DNA of 64,000 nt, taken from the NCBI RefSeq assembly GCF_042477335.2, contig NC_091247.1, forward strand, positions 7,400,501 to 7,464,500, given 5' to 3'. Positions 32,538 through 44,500 of this stretch are shown here, one piece after another. The translations under genes and the position numbers were made by a program. The notes below the pieces were generated by a model. It worked only from the letters and a program-made list of their open reading frames with translations, was not told where the DNA came from and made no database searches. Positions within the stretch are counted from its first letter, which is position 1. Each line of letters begins with the position of its first letter. The DNA comes from Ovis canadensis (taxonomy: Eukaryota > Chordata > Mammalia > Artiodactyla > Bovidae).

Positions 32538-33659
32538 CCTGCCCAGTGATGGTGAAACTGTGGCCCCAGAAGATAACCCGACGGAGGTCACAGAGTAAAA
32601 TGGCAAAGCTGGGATATGACCACAGCTCTGGGGGACCCCAAGGCCTAGCATTTACCTGCAGGAAAGTCAAGAGCAGCCTCTGCTGCCCCGTCTGAGGAAG
32701 AGTGTCAGGTAAGGACACCGGTCCCAAGACAGCTTTTCTTTTAGGGATGGATTCAGATCCAGCCCAACCATACTTCATCTATCCATCCCCCTGGCACAAC
32801 CCAGGGCGGAAGGAGAGAAGCCTCCACCTCCTCTCTATGATGACAAGCCCACAGCAATGTCTCCACCACGTGGATACTCCTAATGCCTTCCCCACCTGGG
32901 CAAGTCACCTCTCCTTCCTTGTAACCTTGGGCTGGAGCCTCCTCGTTCCCATTCCAACCCCACGCCGGCACTTACAACCTCTCAGCGTGGATGCCCAGGA
33001 GCTTTCAATCTCAGGCACCTACTTCCCTGCCCTGAACCACCCCGTAAATGACTCTAGCCTGAGCACGCTTTATTCCGGCTTGACCCCAGCAATGTCCCCG
33101 GCCCAAGTGCTCCTCTGAGCGACCCCTCAGCCCAGTCTTCGTTCATTCCACCCTGGCAGGATCCGACCAGCACTGGGCACTCCTTACGCTGGACCTCAAC
33201 AATATCCCCTTCCTTAGAATCTGTCCATCCCGGACAATTCCTTCCGCATCCCCTGGTCAAGGCCCCTCCTCTCTTGCCCCGACCCCCGGAATATTCTCTA
33301 GGGTTGTCCAGGTGCCCCATTGCCGCCGCCGCCCCTGGTCCGCGCACCGGCTCCTTCTATCCCAGTACTTGCCTTGTTCGGGTCCAGGACCTGCGCCCCT
33401 GCTCCAGTCTCTGCAGTGTTCCAGGCCCGGGCATCTTTCCACGGACCGGGTATCTTCTGTTCCACCTCTCGCGCCGCCCACGGCTCGAGCACCTGCTCTT
33501 TCCCAACCCGGGCCCTTCTAGTCTGGCTGAGCCGGGACACTTGCGACCCCTACCAGTTCCCCGCGTAGGCACGGCTCCCGCCCGCTGCAAGCCTCAGTCC
33601 CGAACCCTACCGCGCCGCCCGCCGACCCCGCGAATTCAGCCCGGACCGCCGCCACTCAC

Positions 33660-33720
33660 CCAAGATCGCATCGCTGCGGAAGGGCAGCGTCTCCTTCCCC
33701 GGCGCCCGCGCAACCAACCT
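33660..33720 (-). other. MIGA2: MIGA2 non-coding exon 1
   Basis: On the minus strand the leader ends GATCTTGG followed by a GTGAGT donor at 33659. It joins exon 2 at 31249. The 5' boundary is not defined by the sequence. It holds the ATG of a short upstream ORF. Confidence 0.65.
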
Positions 33721-33823
33721 CTGGGCCGCCGGGGGCGTGGTCTCACGCTGGGCCAGCCTTCTTTTGGCCAATGAGCGTCGCCGATCTCTTCTGCACCGCC
33801 CCGGCCTCTGGGCAATTGGGCAG

Positions 33824-33833
33824 GTCACGTGAC
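33824..33833. promoter_or_regulatory. CLEAR/E-box palindrome GTCACGTGAC
   Basis: A perfect ten-base palindrome with the CACGTG core, matching the consensus for TFEB/TFE3/MITF (and usable by USF). It sits about 100-150 bases upstream of MIGA2 exon 1, between two CCAAT boxes. Confidence 0.7.
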
Positions 33834-34329
33834 AACATTAGCTCCACCTCTCCTCTCCCTCTGTTCCGCCCCCTAAGTGCGGTTGAGGCGCGGAAGTAAT
33901 TTTTTTTCTCTCCTGTGATTGGCCATCGGGATTAGATTGACCCGGGTGGCTAAGTGGAGGCGGGGCAGCCCTTAAAGGGATAAGGGGGAACAATCAAGTT
34001 TCGAAGGGGCTTTAAAGAAAGAACCGGCGGCGGTCTGAGCCCTTTATATTTAGTTCCTCTGCCGCCACGGTCCCCACCCAGACAAGTCCTTCCCGCCCTT
34101 CGAGCGCCCTCTTTCCAATGCAACTGCCTCAGAAACTTCCTAACAGCATCCTTCTGAGCACTTACCACTCTCCTTTTTTGGGAGCCGTTTGCTAAGGTGC
34201 CACGCCTCCCTTACCAGACCGAAATCGTCTCCCTGAGAGTTGTTTCGGTTCTGAGCGCCCAGCTGTGCTTTGCGCTGAGCACTGGGTTTGGTATCATGCC
34301 GATCTGAGTTGGAATCAAGTTCTGTCACT

Positions 34330-34412
34330 CCCATGGACCGCGGAGCCTGGTAGGTTACCGTCCATGGGGTCGCAAAGAGTCGGACACGACTGAGCGACTT
34401 CACTTCACTCTG
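34330..34412 (+). mobile_element. Short Bov-A fragment
   Basis: CATGGACCGCGGAGCCTGGT to GAGTCGGACACGACTGAGCG; only the end of the monomer. Confidence 0.75.
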
Positions 34413-34443
34413 TCACATCAGCTCTCTGGGGTTTAGTTTCCGG

Positions 34444-34540
34444 GCGTTAGTCGCTCAGTCGTGTCCGGTTCTTTGCGACCCCATGGACTGTAGCCCGCAA
34501 CCTCCTCCACCCATGGAATTTTCCAGGCAACAATATAAGA
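34444..34540 (-). mobile_element. Short Bov-A fragment
   Basis: GTTAGTCGCTCAGTCGTGTC to GGAATTTTCCAGGCAACAAT, antisense. Confidence 0.78.
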
Positions 34541-34550
34541 ATGACTCAGT

Positions 34551-34800
34551 TTCAGTTCAGTTCAGTCGCTCAGTCGTGTCTTTGCGACCCCATGAATCGC
34601 AGCCCCCCCAGGCCTCCCTGTCCATCACCAACTCCCGGAGTTTACTCAAACTCATGTCCATCGAGTCGGTGATGCCATCCAGCCATCTCATCCTCTGTCG
34701 TCCCTTTCTCCTCCTGCCCCCAATCCCTCCCAGCATCAGGGTCTTTTCCAATGAATCAACTCTTCGCATGAGGTGGCCAAAGTATTGGAGTTTCAGCTTT
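34551..34800 (-). mobile_element. BovB 3'-end fragment
   Basis: TTCAG units, CATCGAGTCGGTGATGCCAT, and GAGGTGGCCAAAGTATTGGA. The minus strand reads [20 protein letters not shown]. Confidence 0.88.
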
Positions 34801-35451
34801 AGTTTACTCCTCTCTAAAATGGGAACGGAATTCCTGCTTTGCCTGAGTAACATGGCTTTGGTGCCGATAGTAAGGAAACTGTGGCTGTCCTTTCATAACC
34901 AGAGAACCGGACACGTCTAAGTTTTTAAAATGTAATTATCAGTAAGGTTACATTCTTGCCTTCATTCAACAACGAATACTGCTGTGTGACAGCCCTTTGG
35001 CTGGACTTGATAGTGGTAGACAAGATACATATAGTTAGGATAATTATAATCTTTTGTGGTATTGTTCCAATGGTGGAAACTCAGGAATCCAGGCTGCCTC
35101 CGTATTTCTGAGTTTCCCCAGGGACAGACTCCTGTGCTCCCATGGGAAGGTGAGAGACTCCAGAAAGATAGTGACGTCCAAATAGAAACCTAAGGATGAC
35201 TAGGAATTAGCTGGGCAGAGAGAAGAGGGAGGAATGTTCAGGAACAGCTTGGACTGTGATCCAGAGGCAAGAGCAAACCTGGCATCTCTGACTAACGGTG
35301 GCAGAGAGAGAGGAGAGCGGCAGCTGATGAGCCAAGGAAGTGGTAGCCAGAGCAAAGGAGAGCAGGCTCCACCACTGAACTGCCTGCATCTGGGGCCAAA
35401 TCCACTGCGTACTCCCCTGTGTCCTCGGGCAAATCATAACTTCTCTAAACC
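34801..35451. other. Intergenic sequence between BovB fragments
   Basis: No gene or recognised repeat. It lies in the gap between the MIGA2 and SH3GLB2 promoters. Confidence 0.4.
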
Positions 35452-36042
35452 TTCAGTTCAGTTCAGTTCAGTCTATCAGTCGTGTCCAACTCTTTGCGAC
35501 CCCATCAATCGCAGCACGCCAGGCCTCCCTGCCCATCACCAACTCCCGGAGTTCACTCAGACTCACGTCCATCGAGTCAGTGATGCCATCCAGCCATCTC
35601 ATCCTCTGTCATCCCCTTCTCCTCCTGCCCCCAATCCCTCCCGGCATCAGAGGCTTTTCCAATAAGCCAACTCTTCGCATCAGGTGGCCAAAGTACTGGA
35701 GTTTCAGCTTTAGCACCATTCCTTCCAAAGAAATCCCAGGGCTGATCTTCAGAATGGACTGGTTGGATCTCCTTGCAGTCCAAGGGACTCTCAAGAGTCT
35801 TCTCCAACACCATAGTTCAAAAGCATCAATTCTTTGGCGCTCAGCCTTCTTCACAGTCCAACTCTCACATCCATACATGACCACTGGAAAAACCATAGCC
35901 TTGACTAGACGGACCTTTGTTGGCAAAGTAATGTCTCTGCTTTTCAACATGCTGTCTAGGTTGGTCATAACTTTTCTTCCAAGGAGTAAGCGTCTTTTAA
36001 TTTCATGGCTGCAGTCACCATCTGCAGTGATTTTGGAGCCTT
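35452..36042 (-). mobile_element. BovB 3' end, about 590 bp
   Basis: Minus strand: tail of TTCAG units, then the ORF C-terminus (TNLDSMLKSRDITLPTKVRL, VMYGCESWTVKKAERQRI, ELWCWRRLL). 5'-truncated and coding-dead. Confidence 0.9.
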
Positions 36043-37814
36043 TAATAAGGAAGAGGATACTTTCTGAGTTATTATGAGGATCTCTTGTGATTATTCACTT
36101 TAAAGTGTTCAGTGTTCAGCCTGGAAAGGGCTTAGGAAATTTTGGCCATTGCTATTAGACAAACCGCAATAGCCGAGTGGAAAGCTAGATAAACAGATGA
36201 AACATACAGACTAGGCAGAGACAAGATCAGGAATAACTAACTCTTACTGTCTCTCTCTTCTCCTTTACCCTGTTGTTTTTCTTCCCAGGATCTGACATGG
36301 TTATATATCTGTTTGTCCAAGAAGGGAGGGGCCTTGTTTTGTTTACTGCTGCGTCCCTGGCACCTAGAACACTGCCTGCCACAGAATTAGTGCTGATAAG
36401 GTCTTTCTCTTTGACCTGACCGAAGTCAGGTTCCTCTAAGCCCTCTACTCAACTAGGTTCAACCTGAAGCTTCTGTCTTGTAAAGTGAAGTTTTAGCAAG
36501 AATTCTGCGGGGCCAATTTAGCAAAATCTCCAACCCTGGATTTCTGATCACCCTCCACAACTGATCAAATTCTTCATCCTCCATCCTGAATATCTTATCA
36601 CCTGGGCCTGCCTTCAGCAAGAATCTCACTAGCGTCAGTGTTCCTGCTTAGTCATTTTCCATCCACTGACCCCTAGTCTGTTCATGGGCTATAAATCTCC
36701 ACTTGACTTTATTGTATTTGGAGTTGAGCCCAATCTGTCTCCCCTACTGCAAAACCCCCACTGCACTGGTCTCTCTTGAGTAGTCTTCCTTCCCGTCCTT
36801 AACAAGTACCCTGATTTTTTTTTTTTCTTTAACCATGCTCAGTGTAGTTACCAAATGAATGAACAAGTTACTATATTGATATATAGCTGTTGAAAGTCGA
36901 TATGGCTGGACGCTGGCTAAATGAATGATACAGTCAGCTACAGACAGACACTGATAAATAAGTCAATGATCAATACAAATAGAAATACGTAGTGAACACA
37001 TAGAAACACACAAAGAAACAGAGATGAACTGCAGGTGTGTGAGTGACATGAACACTGATGATAAGTCCATGCAGATAATATACAGATCAGTGGTTCTGAA
37101 CCTGGGGTGCACATTTAAATCACCTGGAAGCTTTTCTAGACTCTACTTGTCAGGCTCGGAGAGAACCAGGGCTGGGAGTGGGACCAAGGATTTTTAAATA
37201 ATCCCCCAGGTGACTTGAAGCTCACTCTGGACAGACAGACTGGGGTAGAGAATGGGGAACTGGTGTGAGTGCAGGGACGTAAACAAAGCTAGGAATCCAG
37301 GAGACAGAGCCAGAGAGGAAAGGGTACAGGCTCAGGAACAGAGCTCTCCACTGTGTAAGAAAATGAAGTCTAGAAGTAGAGAGAGGCGAGCGGTGGAAAC
37401 AGGTCATAAACCTATTCCAAGCCCTTTGGGAGCGGGGAATATATGTGCAGGCCATCCTTCTGCCTGTCTTGGTCTGTGAGAAACTGGTTCAAGGTCAGCA
37501 CTATGTCCATGCCTGGAGGGTTCCTCCACCTAGGCTGAACAGAAGCCTCCCTTTCTCTCCTCCTTCCCTCCTCGTTAACTCCCTGCACACACTTTGAGCA
37601 ACCAGAGGATTATCTGAAGCCAAACAGCCATTCCCTGGCGATGGTCCTTAGTGTCACTAAAGTTGGAGTAGAAGAGGAGGGGCGCTAGAGAGGTCAAGCT
37701 GATGGTGGTGGTGGTTAGTGGTGGTGGCACAGAAAGGTCCAGGTCTAAAGGGGCCGAGAAATAGGGAGCCAGAGGGGCCAGCCGGCGAGGAGGGCGCGAA
37801 TGAACAACAAGAGA
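36043..37814. other. Intergenic sequence upstream of SH3GLB2
   Basis: No gene recognised. An L2/MIR-like remnant lies at about 36300-36410 and an hAT-like MITE at 37086-37222. The rest is AT-rich single-copy-looking DNA. Confidence 0.45.
37086..37222. mobile_element. hAT-Charlie-type MITE remnant (MER-like)
   Basis: Left end CAGTGGTTCTGAACCTGGGG and right half CCCCCAGGTGACTTGAAGCT follow the inverted-end pattern of small mammalian hAT elements. Confidence 0.6.
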
Positions 37815-38010
37815 GTCAGTTCAGTTCAGGTCAGTCGCGTCCGACTCTGCGACCTCATGGACTGCAGCACACCAGGCTTCCCTGTCCATCGCCAACTCCC
37901 GGAGTTTACGCAAACTCATGTCCATCGACTCGGTGATGCCATCCAACCATCTCATCCTCTGTCATCCCCGTCTCCTCCCGCCTTCAGTCTTTCCCAGCAG
38001 CAAGGTCTTT
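37815..38010 (-). mobile_element. BovB 3'-end fragment next to the SH3GLB2 promoter
   Basis: TTCAG units, CGGAGTTTACGCAAACTCAT, CATCGACTCGGTGATGCCAT, ending near TTTCCCAGCAGCAAGGTC, followed by a 14-15 base A run on the plus strand (38011-38025). Confidence 0.85.
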
Positions 38011-38089
38011 AAAAAAAAAAAAAAGGAGACGAAGAGGCACCGATGGGCCGGGAGCCACTGGACCGGTAACCCAGAGATGCTGGCCCACC

Positions 38090-38520
38090 GACGGCCGCAG
38101 GGGGGCAGCCGCGAGCACCCTCCAGCCCGGCCGCCCCGCCCCGCCCCGCCCCCCAGGAGGCTCCGCCCCCGCGGCCGGCGCCCCGCCCTGCGCGCTCGGG
38201 CAGGCTCGGGCGGAGGCAGCGGCGGCGGCGGCGGCGGCGGCAGGCACGGGCGGACGCGCTAAGGGCCGGAGTCCCGGCAGCAGGTGGGCGCGGGGAAGGC
38301 TGGCGGCGGCGGGCCGGGGACTGCCGGGCGGCGCTCGGGCCGGACGCACCGGCCTTGAGGAGCGCCATGGACTTCAACATGAAGAAGCTGGCGTCGGACG
38401 CTGGCATCTTCTTCACCCGGGCCGTGCAGGTGAGGAGGCCGTTGGCCCTGGGCCCCGCGCGGCCGGCGGGCACCCCTGTAACAGAGCCCGGGGCCGCGGG
38501 ACAAGGCCCTCGCGGCCGCC
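38090..38520 (+). promoter_or_regulatory. SH3GLB2: CpG island promoter of SH3GLB2
   Basis: Very GC- and CpG-rich. Overlapping GC boxes (CCCCGCCCCGCCCCGCCCCC at 38132 onward; CTCCGCCCCCGCGG) precede the first exon and no TATA box is present. Transcription start is probably near 38170-38260. Confidence 0.78.
38221..38241 (+). repeat. GGC trinucleotide repeat in the SH3GLB2 5' leader
   Basis: Seven perfect GGC units, about 125 bases before the start codon, probably transcribed. Confidence 0.9.
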
Positions 38521-41500
38521 GCTCCTTCCCGGGTCGCCCTAGCCCCCCACCAGCCTTCCTTCTCTTCTACGCTGCCCAGTCGAGAGAAGGAGCCCCGGGG
38601 CGGCCGACTGCACTGCCCTGTACTACCCTCTGCTTGGCCCGGGGGCCGAGGAGTGAGCTGGGCCTGCCTAGACTCAGCTGCCTGGGCGGGAGGTGTCAGC
38701 CTCCCTCTTTGCGACCTGCCGGCCGAGTTATCCCACTGCCCTCGCGCCCGCCCCGCCCCGGTGGGGTCTCTGATGATGAGAGCAAAAGGCACCAGGCGGC
38801 TCCTGCCACCCTCCCACTGGCCAGCAGTGACCCTGACTCCTGGCCGGCGTTTGGAGGCCTGAGTTCCAGGCCCAAGGACTTGTGCCCCCAGGCCCCTGAG
38901 CCCTTCTCTGAGCCTCAGTCTCCACACCTGTACAATGGGCTGTTGGAACTGATTCCCTCGGGTCCCTTTTATACGCTTGCATAGTCAGTCCGGAAGCCAG
39001 GAGGGCTGGGGTTATTATTTCCTCTCTGCTCCATGGCAGGCCTGTTACCTCCTATTTCCCCAGCCCCAGGGGAATGAGGAGAGGGCTGGGGTCTGGCTGC
39101 GTGCCCTCCTTGGGGAGCTGTACGCTGGGTGACGCTAGGATTAGAACAAGTCCTATCCATTTGGGGGCAAGGAGAGAAACTGAAGCAGCTTATCGGTGAA
39201 GACCGGGAGTCAGCTGTGGGCGTGGATGCCCCCTCTTGTGACTTTGAGAAGGGTGGGGGCTTCACCTCTCGGGGCCTCAGTTTTTCAGTCTTTTGAAAAT
39301 GGCCTCAGCAACCCCTCCCTCCCAGCATGGATGTGAGTGTCCCTGGCACTCCGTGTGGATGTGCTCACTAGAGGCAAGTCACTCTTGCTGTAACGTGCCT
39401 AGTATCGCACCCGTGCAGCCTGTGACCTTGGGCCAGTCACTTCTCTGGGAGCCTGCACGTGCCCTTCTGTCCATCAGGAGTGGCACCAAGTCTGCCTCCA
39501 AGGGTGGCCGCAGGCTTGGGGCTTGGCCCAGTCACCGCACCCCGGGAACAGATCCTGTCATTTGTCCTTGCTGTGGTGGTTGGTTCTCTGGAGGAGCCCA
39601 GCCCCAGACCGTCTCTTGGAAGCCCACGTGCCCGTGTTTACTAGAAAGCACAGCATCCCGTTGAGGATGGGTGCCCCAGAGAGGGTTTGCTGCCCTGGGT
39701 TCCCAGCCCTGCTGGTGACCCCAGCCTTAGTGGGGATGCCTGCAGCCTGGAGCTCATTGGCCAGCCCCAATCCATCCAGAAGGTGGGGAGTTCGCCCCCT
39801 GTGTTGGTATGGCAACCACTTTATCTCCCGCATCTGGGAAGAACCTGATCTGCCAGTTTCCGGCTACTGTGGGGCCCTAGCACCCGATCCTGCCAGGTCT
39901 GCAGAGCCTGGGGCGTGGGGAGGCTTGGGCCCCGTGGCCTGGTCGGGGCAGGCCCACTGGGTCGCCCATACTGGCATGGGAGCCAGTGTCCAGGCCCCCT
40001 GCCTCCAGGGCGGAGGAGGGAGCTGGGAGCTTTATAAATAGAGGCTTTCTCTGGCTCCAGCCGCCCACCCACTGCTGCTGCCATCTTGCAGGGAGCAGCC
40101 TCGGACTCTGCAGTCATAAGCCTCTGAAGCCTGGGCCCTTTCTCTTGGCAAGAATGGGGCCAGGTGGCAGCCCGAAGAAAGAGGGGCTTGAAATGTGACC
40201 TGGGCAGGAGAGCCCACTCTCAGGCCAGTCGGCCCTGGGGTAGGAGTCAGCCAGAAGGGACGAAGGGTGGTTTAGTATCGATGTTTGGGCAGCTCCTCTG
40301 CGTGGGTGCCACCTTGCCAGGTGGAAGGACATGCTGGGCAAGCGCTCAGCCCTTCCAGGTACCGAGGGCACTTTGAAAGAGCCTCACCTCATCCCCACCC
40401 CGTAAGGAATAGAACCTGGGAGAAGCAGCCGGAGGCCGGATCCCTTCTGCATGCGCGATCCTAGGGTGGTCTCTCAGTCCCCGAACTGTGGAGGGGTTTG
40501 CAGAGTTGATCGCGGTGATGGGAACAGCTCAGCGAAGGGCACCCAGGCAGGGAAAGCTAAAGCATATTCGGGTAAGATGCCAGGGAGCGGGCAGTGGGCG
40601 GCAGAAGTGCTAGTACCAATGCTGTCCGTAGTACTGACTGTATTACTAGGAGCGGAGGCAGGAGTGACGATAATGAAAGCCAGGGAGGCTGCAGCATTGT
40701 TTTCATCCGAGCCAGGCAGGCAACAGTGGACGTGGGAGGGATGCCCAGGACGTTGGAAAAACCTGGTTGGACTTTGAACGTGGGTGGATGTGTAGTGTGA
40801 GGGGCAGGTGGCCAGGCGGGAAGTGCTGCCCATAACCGTGGCAAGAAGGGGAGGAGATACTGAGCGTGACGCCATCACCGGAATCAGAGCAGCTGGCCCC
40901 ACTGGGCTAAGGACGTCCCTAGGTGGCTCCTGGGAGCCGAGGAGGGACCTGCAGGAGATCTTTTATTGATGATGATGACGACGTTGACACCAGTTGACAT
41001 TTATCAGGCCTGTGCTGTGTGCTGACCATAGAACTAAGCACCTCCCGAATATTCTATGAGATGGTTCCTGGTATCACCATACCCCCGGTGGAAACTGAGG
41101 ACCAGAGAGGTGACTTTGTCTCTGAGCCTCAGTTTTCTCATCTGGAAAATGGGGCTAGTGCCACCCCCACCCTCAAAGAGGCTGGGTGAGGGCAGGCCTG
41201 TTCAGGGCCCAGCTCTGGGAGGCCCCGGTTTGTGGAAAGTGAGGAAGAAGAGTCAGGAGAGCAGGGAGGGAGCCAGGTAGGGAGCCGTAGGCTCTGACCC
41301 CTGCCCACCTGGCCCTGCAGAGAGAAACCCAAGCCCCCATGCATAATTGATGGCTGCTGAGCTGGAGCAGCCTGAAGCCGGTGGGGCCTCCCGCTCCTTG
41401 CAGCTGGAGCTGTCCTTCGCCTCTGGGTGACTCAGGGCTGCCAGATCATCTGAGAAGGGCCTCCAGACCCCCAGCCTATGACGACCCTGACTCCAGTGCA

Positions 41501-44500
41501 GCCTGCCTCTTGCCTGGCCTCGGTGGCCCCTTCTGTGAAATGGGAAACTTGCCCGTGCTGAGCGCCGGGTCAGCACTGTCTGTTGTTGTCAGAGCTGATC
41601 TTGCTCCTGTGCGGTTTGTCTCTGACCATCACCCACCACGGCTGGACAGGGCCTGTAAGATCAGAAGGGCCAGGACCTGGGCTGGTTTCTAGCTGTTCTA
41701 TGTGGCCCCCATGGCCTCAGCCAGCTCGGAAGGGGGACCCTGTGACATCCTGGTCTCTCCCTGGCTTCAGGGCGGGGCTGCCGAGCTTCCTGGGCCTGGG
41801 CGTGCCCAGCAGTTGGCTCGGATGAGTTGGCACTGCTCCCCATGTACCATGCCAGTCAGCAGAGGCATCCTCCATCCCACTCCTCTCCCTTCCCATCAGA
41901 TCTTTACAGCATCAGCCCTTACACTGGGCACCGAACTCCCTGCCAGATCCTTACCTTCATATCTTACCCACATCTTTTTTATTGCCTTCTCACAACCTAC
42001 GAGGGAGATGCTATTCCTTATTATTCCCATTTTCAGCTTCAGAAATTGATGCTCAGAGAGACAAAGCCGCTTGGCCCAGGTCACACTGCTCATCAGAACT
42101 GAGACTTGAATCATGTTCCTCTGGTTCTGGAACCTGGGTTCTTCCCACTCACTCCCCCAGGACCCCTTCCCCGGGGCTCCCAGCTGCCCTGGCGCCTGCT
42201 GATCACCCCAGACCTTGCTCTGTGCCCCTTGTGTCCCTGAGCGCTCGTTACCAAGTGCTTTTCTCCAGAGTCAGGCTGGGAGGACCCTCAGTGATGGCCT
42301 ACCAGCTGCTCCTTAAGTTGTGTTTGATTTTGTACAGGTGTGCATTTGGGGGGCAGGGGGTGTCTGTATCTTTCATTGGATTTCTGAAACAAACTGGGAT
42401 CTGCCGGCTCTGGCCCAACCATCTCATGTCACAGAGGAGCAAGCTGAGGCCCAGGGCAGGGTTGCAGTTTGATCGGGGTCCCAGAGCGGATGGGCTAGAC
42501 TGGTTCCTGGACCAGAGGGCCTGAGTTCCAGCCAGGCAGGAGGGGTAGATGGGTGGGGCAGGGCTGGTCCTCCCCTCCCCCCTGCTGAGTCTTCCACCCC
42601 TGGGTGCTCCCCCCCCCCACCCTCCGCCCACAGTTCACAGAGGAGAAATTTGGCCAGGCAGAGAAGACCGAGCTTGACGCCCACTTTGAGAGCCTCCTGG
42701 CCCGGGCAGACAGCACCAAGAACTGGACCGAGAAGATCTTGAGGCAGACAGAGGTGCTGCTGCAGCCCAACCCCAGTAAGTGGACATGGCCCAGCCCTGG
42801 GCAAGGGGCAGGGCGCCGCGGGTAGGGGTCCAGCTGCGGAGGCTGTGCAGGTGGGCCTGGGCAGCAGGCTGGACTTGCGTTAGACTCTTGGGGCTTAAGG
42901 CTGCTGTCGGTGGCATGGGAAGGGGGAGTGGTCCCCATTAAAAACAGCAGTCTGGGTGTTGGGCTCCACAATGCACTCACTCTCTGGGACGTGGAAATGC
43001 AAGTTTTGCACCGAGGAGTTGAAGCCTGGAAACTAAAACATCCCTGGGAGAAGAGGCAGGAGAAACGGGAGACTAGTCACTGGGGAGCAGGCAGCGAGGG
43101 TCAGGGACGAAGGCCCGTCCAGGGTCGCACGAGAGCACAGGGCAGGCCCCGCAGCTGCAGGGGAACCTGTCCTGGGGTCTGGAGACGCGTCTGCCTGTAT
43201 ATCTGCTCTTAGCTAAGACGGTGTGCTCAGAGTTTCCTGGGTCTGGCCAGAGCACTGTTCGCACGTGTGGTGTGTGCACGCGTGCTAAGTCGCTCAGTCA
43301 TGTCTGACTCTTTGGACCCTGTAGACTGTAGCCCACCAGGCTCTTCTGTCCGGGGGGGGGGTTCTCCAGGCAAGAATCCTGGAGTGGATTGCCATGCCCT
43401 CCTCAGGGGGATCTTCCACACCCGGGGATCGAACCCGTGGTTCTTAGGTCTCCTGCATTGGCAGGCGGGTTCTTCACCACTAGCGCCCCCTGTGTGTCAC
43501 TCTCTGTGAGTCCATATTCTAAGGAGGGGGACGTGGAAGGCCCGCCACCGCAGCTGGGTGACCTCAGGCAGGTACTCCACGTCTCTGGGCCGTGGCTTCT
43601 CCTTCCCTGTGAGGGGTTTCACAGGGTCAAGAGCCCGTCTCACAGGGTGGGGAATCAGCATGAGAATGTCCTGCTAGTCACCAGGCTGGGCGCCCCTGTG
43701 GGCCGGTGCTGGACTGGCCTTGGGCTCCTCCAGAAGGGCCCCGGGGCTTAGGCTGCTCTCTCCCACAGGTGCCCGAGTGGAGGAGTTCCTGTACGAGAAG
43801 CTGGACAGGAAGGTGCCCTCGCGGGTCACCAACGGGGAGCTGCTGGCGCAGTACATGGCCGAGGCGGCCAGTGAGCTGGGGCCCACCACCCCCTATGGTG
43901 AGCCGGTCCCCGCGGCTGGGCGGGCCCCCAGTCTCTGGCCCTGACCTCCCTCCCTCCTTTCCTTCCTTTCTCTGGTCTTGCATTTACACGTGTGCTGCCT
44001 GGATTCATCCTCCTTGCAAATACCTCAGTCAACAGAGGTGACAAAGGTGAAAAATAGAAGCCTCCTGGGACTTCCCTGGTAGTCCAGTGGCTAAGACTCC
44101 ATACTTCCAGTGCAGTGGGCCTGGGTTCTGTCCCTGGTCAGGGAACTAAGACCCTGTAGACCACATGGCACCCCCCCTCCAAAAAAAAAGAGCCTCCTTT
44201 ACCCACCTTTAGTTTGTATGCATTTTTTAATGGGATTGTATTATCTTATGTGTGCGATTCCACAACCTGATTTTTAAACTTGGTGTTGCTTCACGGGTTA
44301 TCTGTTCACAATAGCACTTAAAAGAGCCGCTTCAGTCTTTGCTTTTTATTGAAGTTTTATTGAGGTACAATTTATGTACTGTAAAGCACACTTGCTTTAA
44401 GTGTGTAATTTGGTGATTTTTAGTATATTTACAGAATTGTACAAACATCCCTCAATCCGGTTTATTTTAAATTTTTTAATTAATTAATTCTGAATTAGAA

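Larger units (their letters stand above)
31157..33671 (-). other. Upstream ORF of 34 codons in the MIGA2 leader (spliced)
   Basis: An ATG at 33671-33669 in the non-coding first exon reads four codons (MRSW) to the exon end at 33660. It then continues in phase across the intron into 31249-31157 (GVDGTQDP and onward) and stops with TGA at 31159-31157, seven bases before the MIGA2 start, in a different frame. The upstream ATG has G at -3 and C at +4, a usable context. It exists only if transcription starts above 33671 and the first intron is spliced as predicted. Confidence 0.6.
33240..33900 (-). promoter_or_regulatory. MIGA2: CpG-rich promoter region of MIGA2
   Basis: Dense CpG around the predicted first exon, no TATA box. 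CCAAT-type boxes lie at 33768-33772, 33815-33819 and 33918-33922, and a GTCACGTGAC palindrome at 33824-33833. The transcription start is estimated at 33690-33750; it cannot be read from the sequence alone. Confidence 0.75.
38430..42633 (+). other. SH3GLB2: SH3GLB2 intron 1
   Basis: 4.2 kb, GT-AG, mostly unique GC-rich sequence with MIR-like segments at about 40970-41135 and 41930-42130. No ruminant SINE was recognised here, unlike the other long gaps in the window. Confidence 0.8.
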
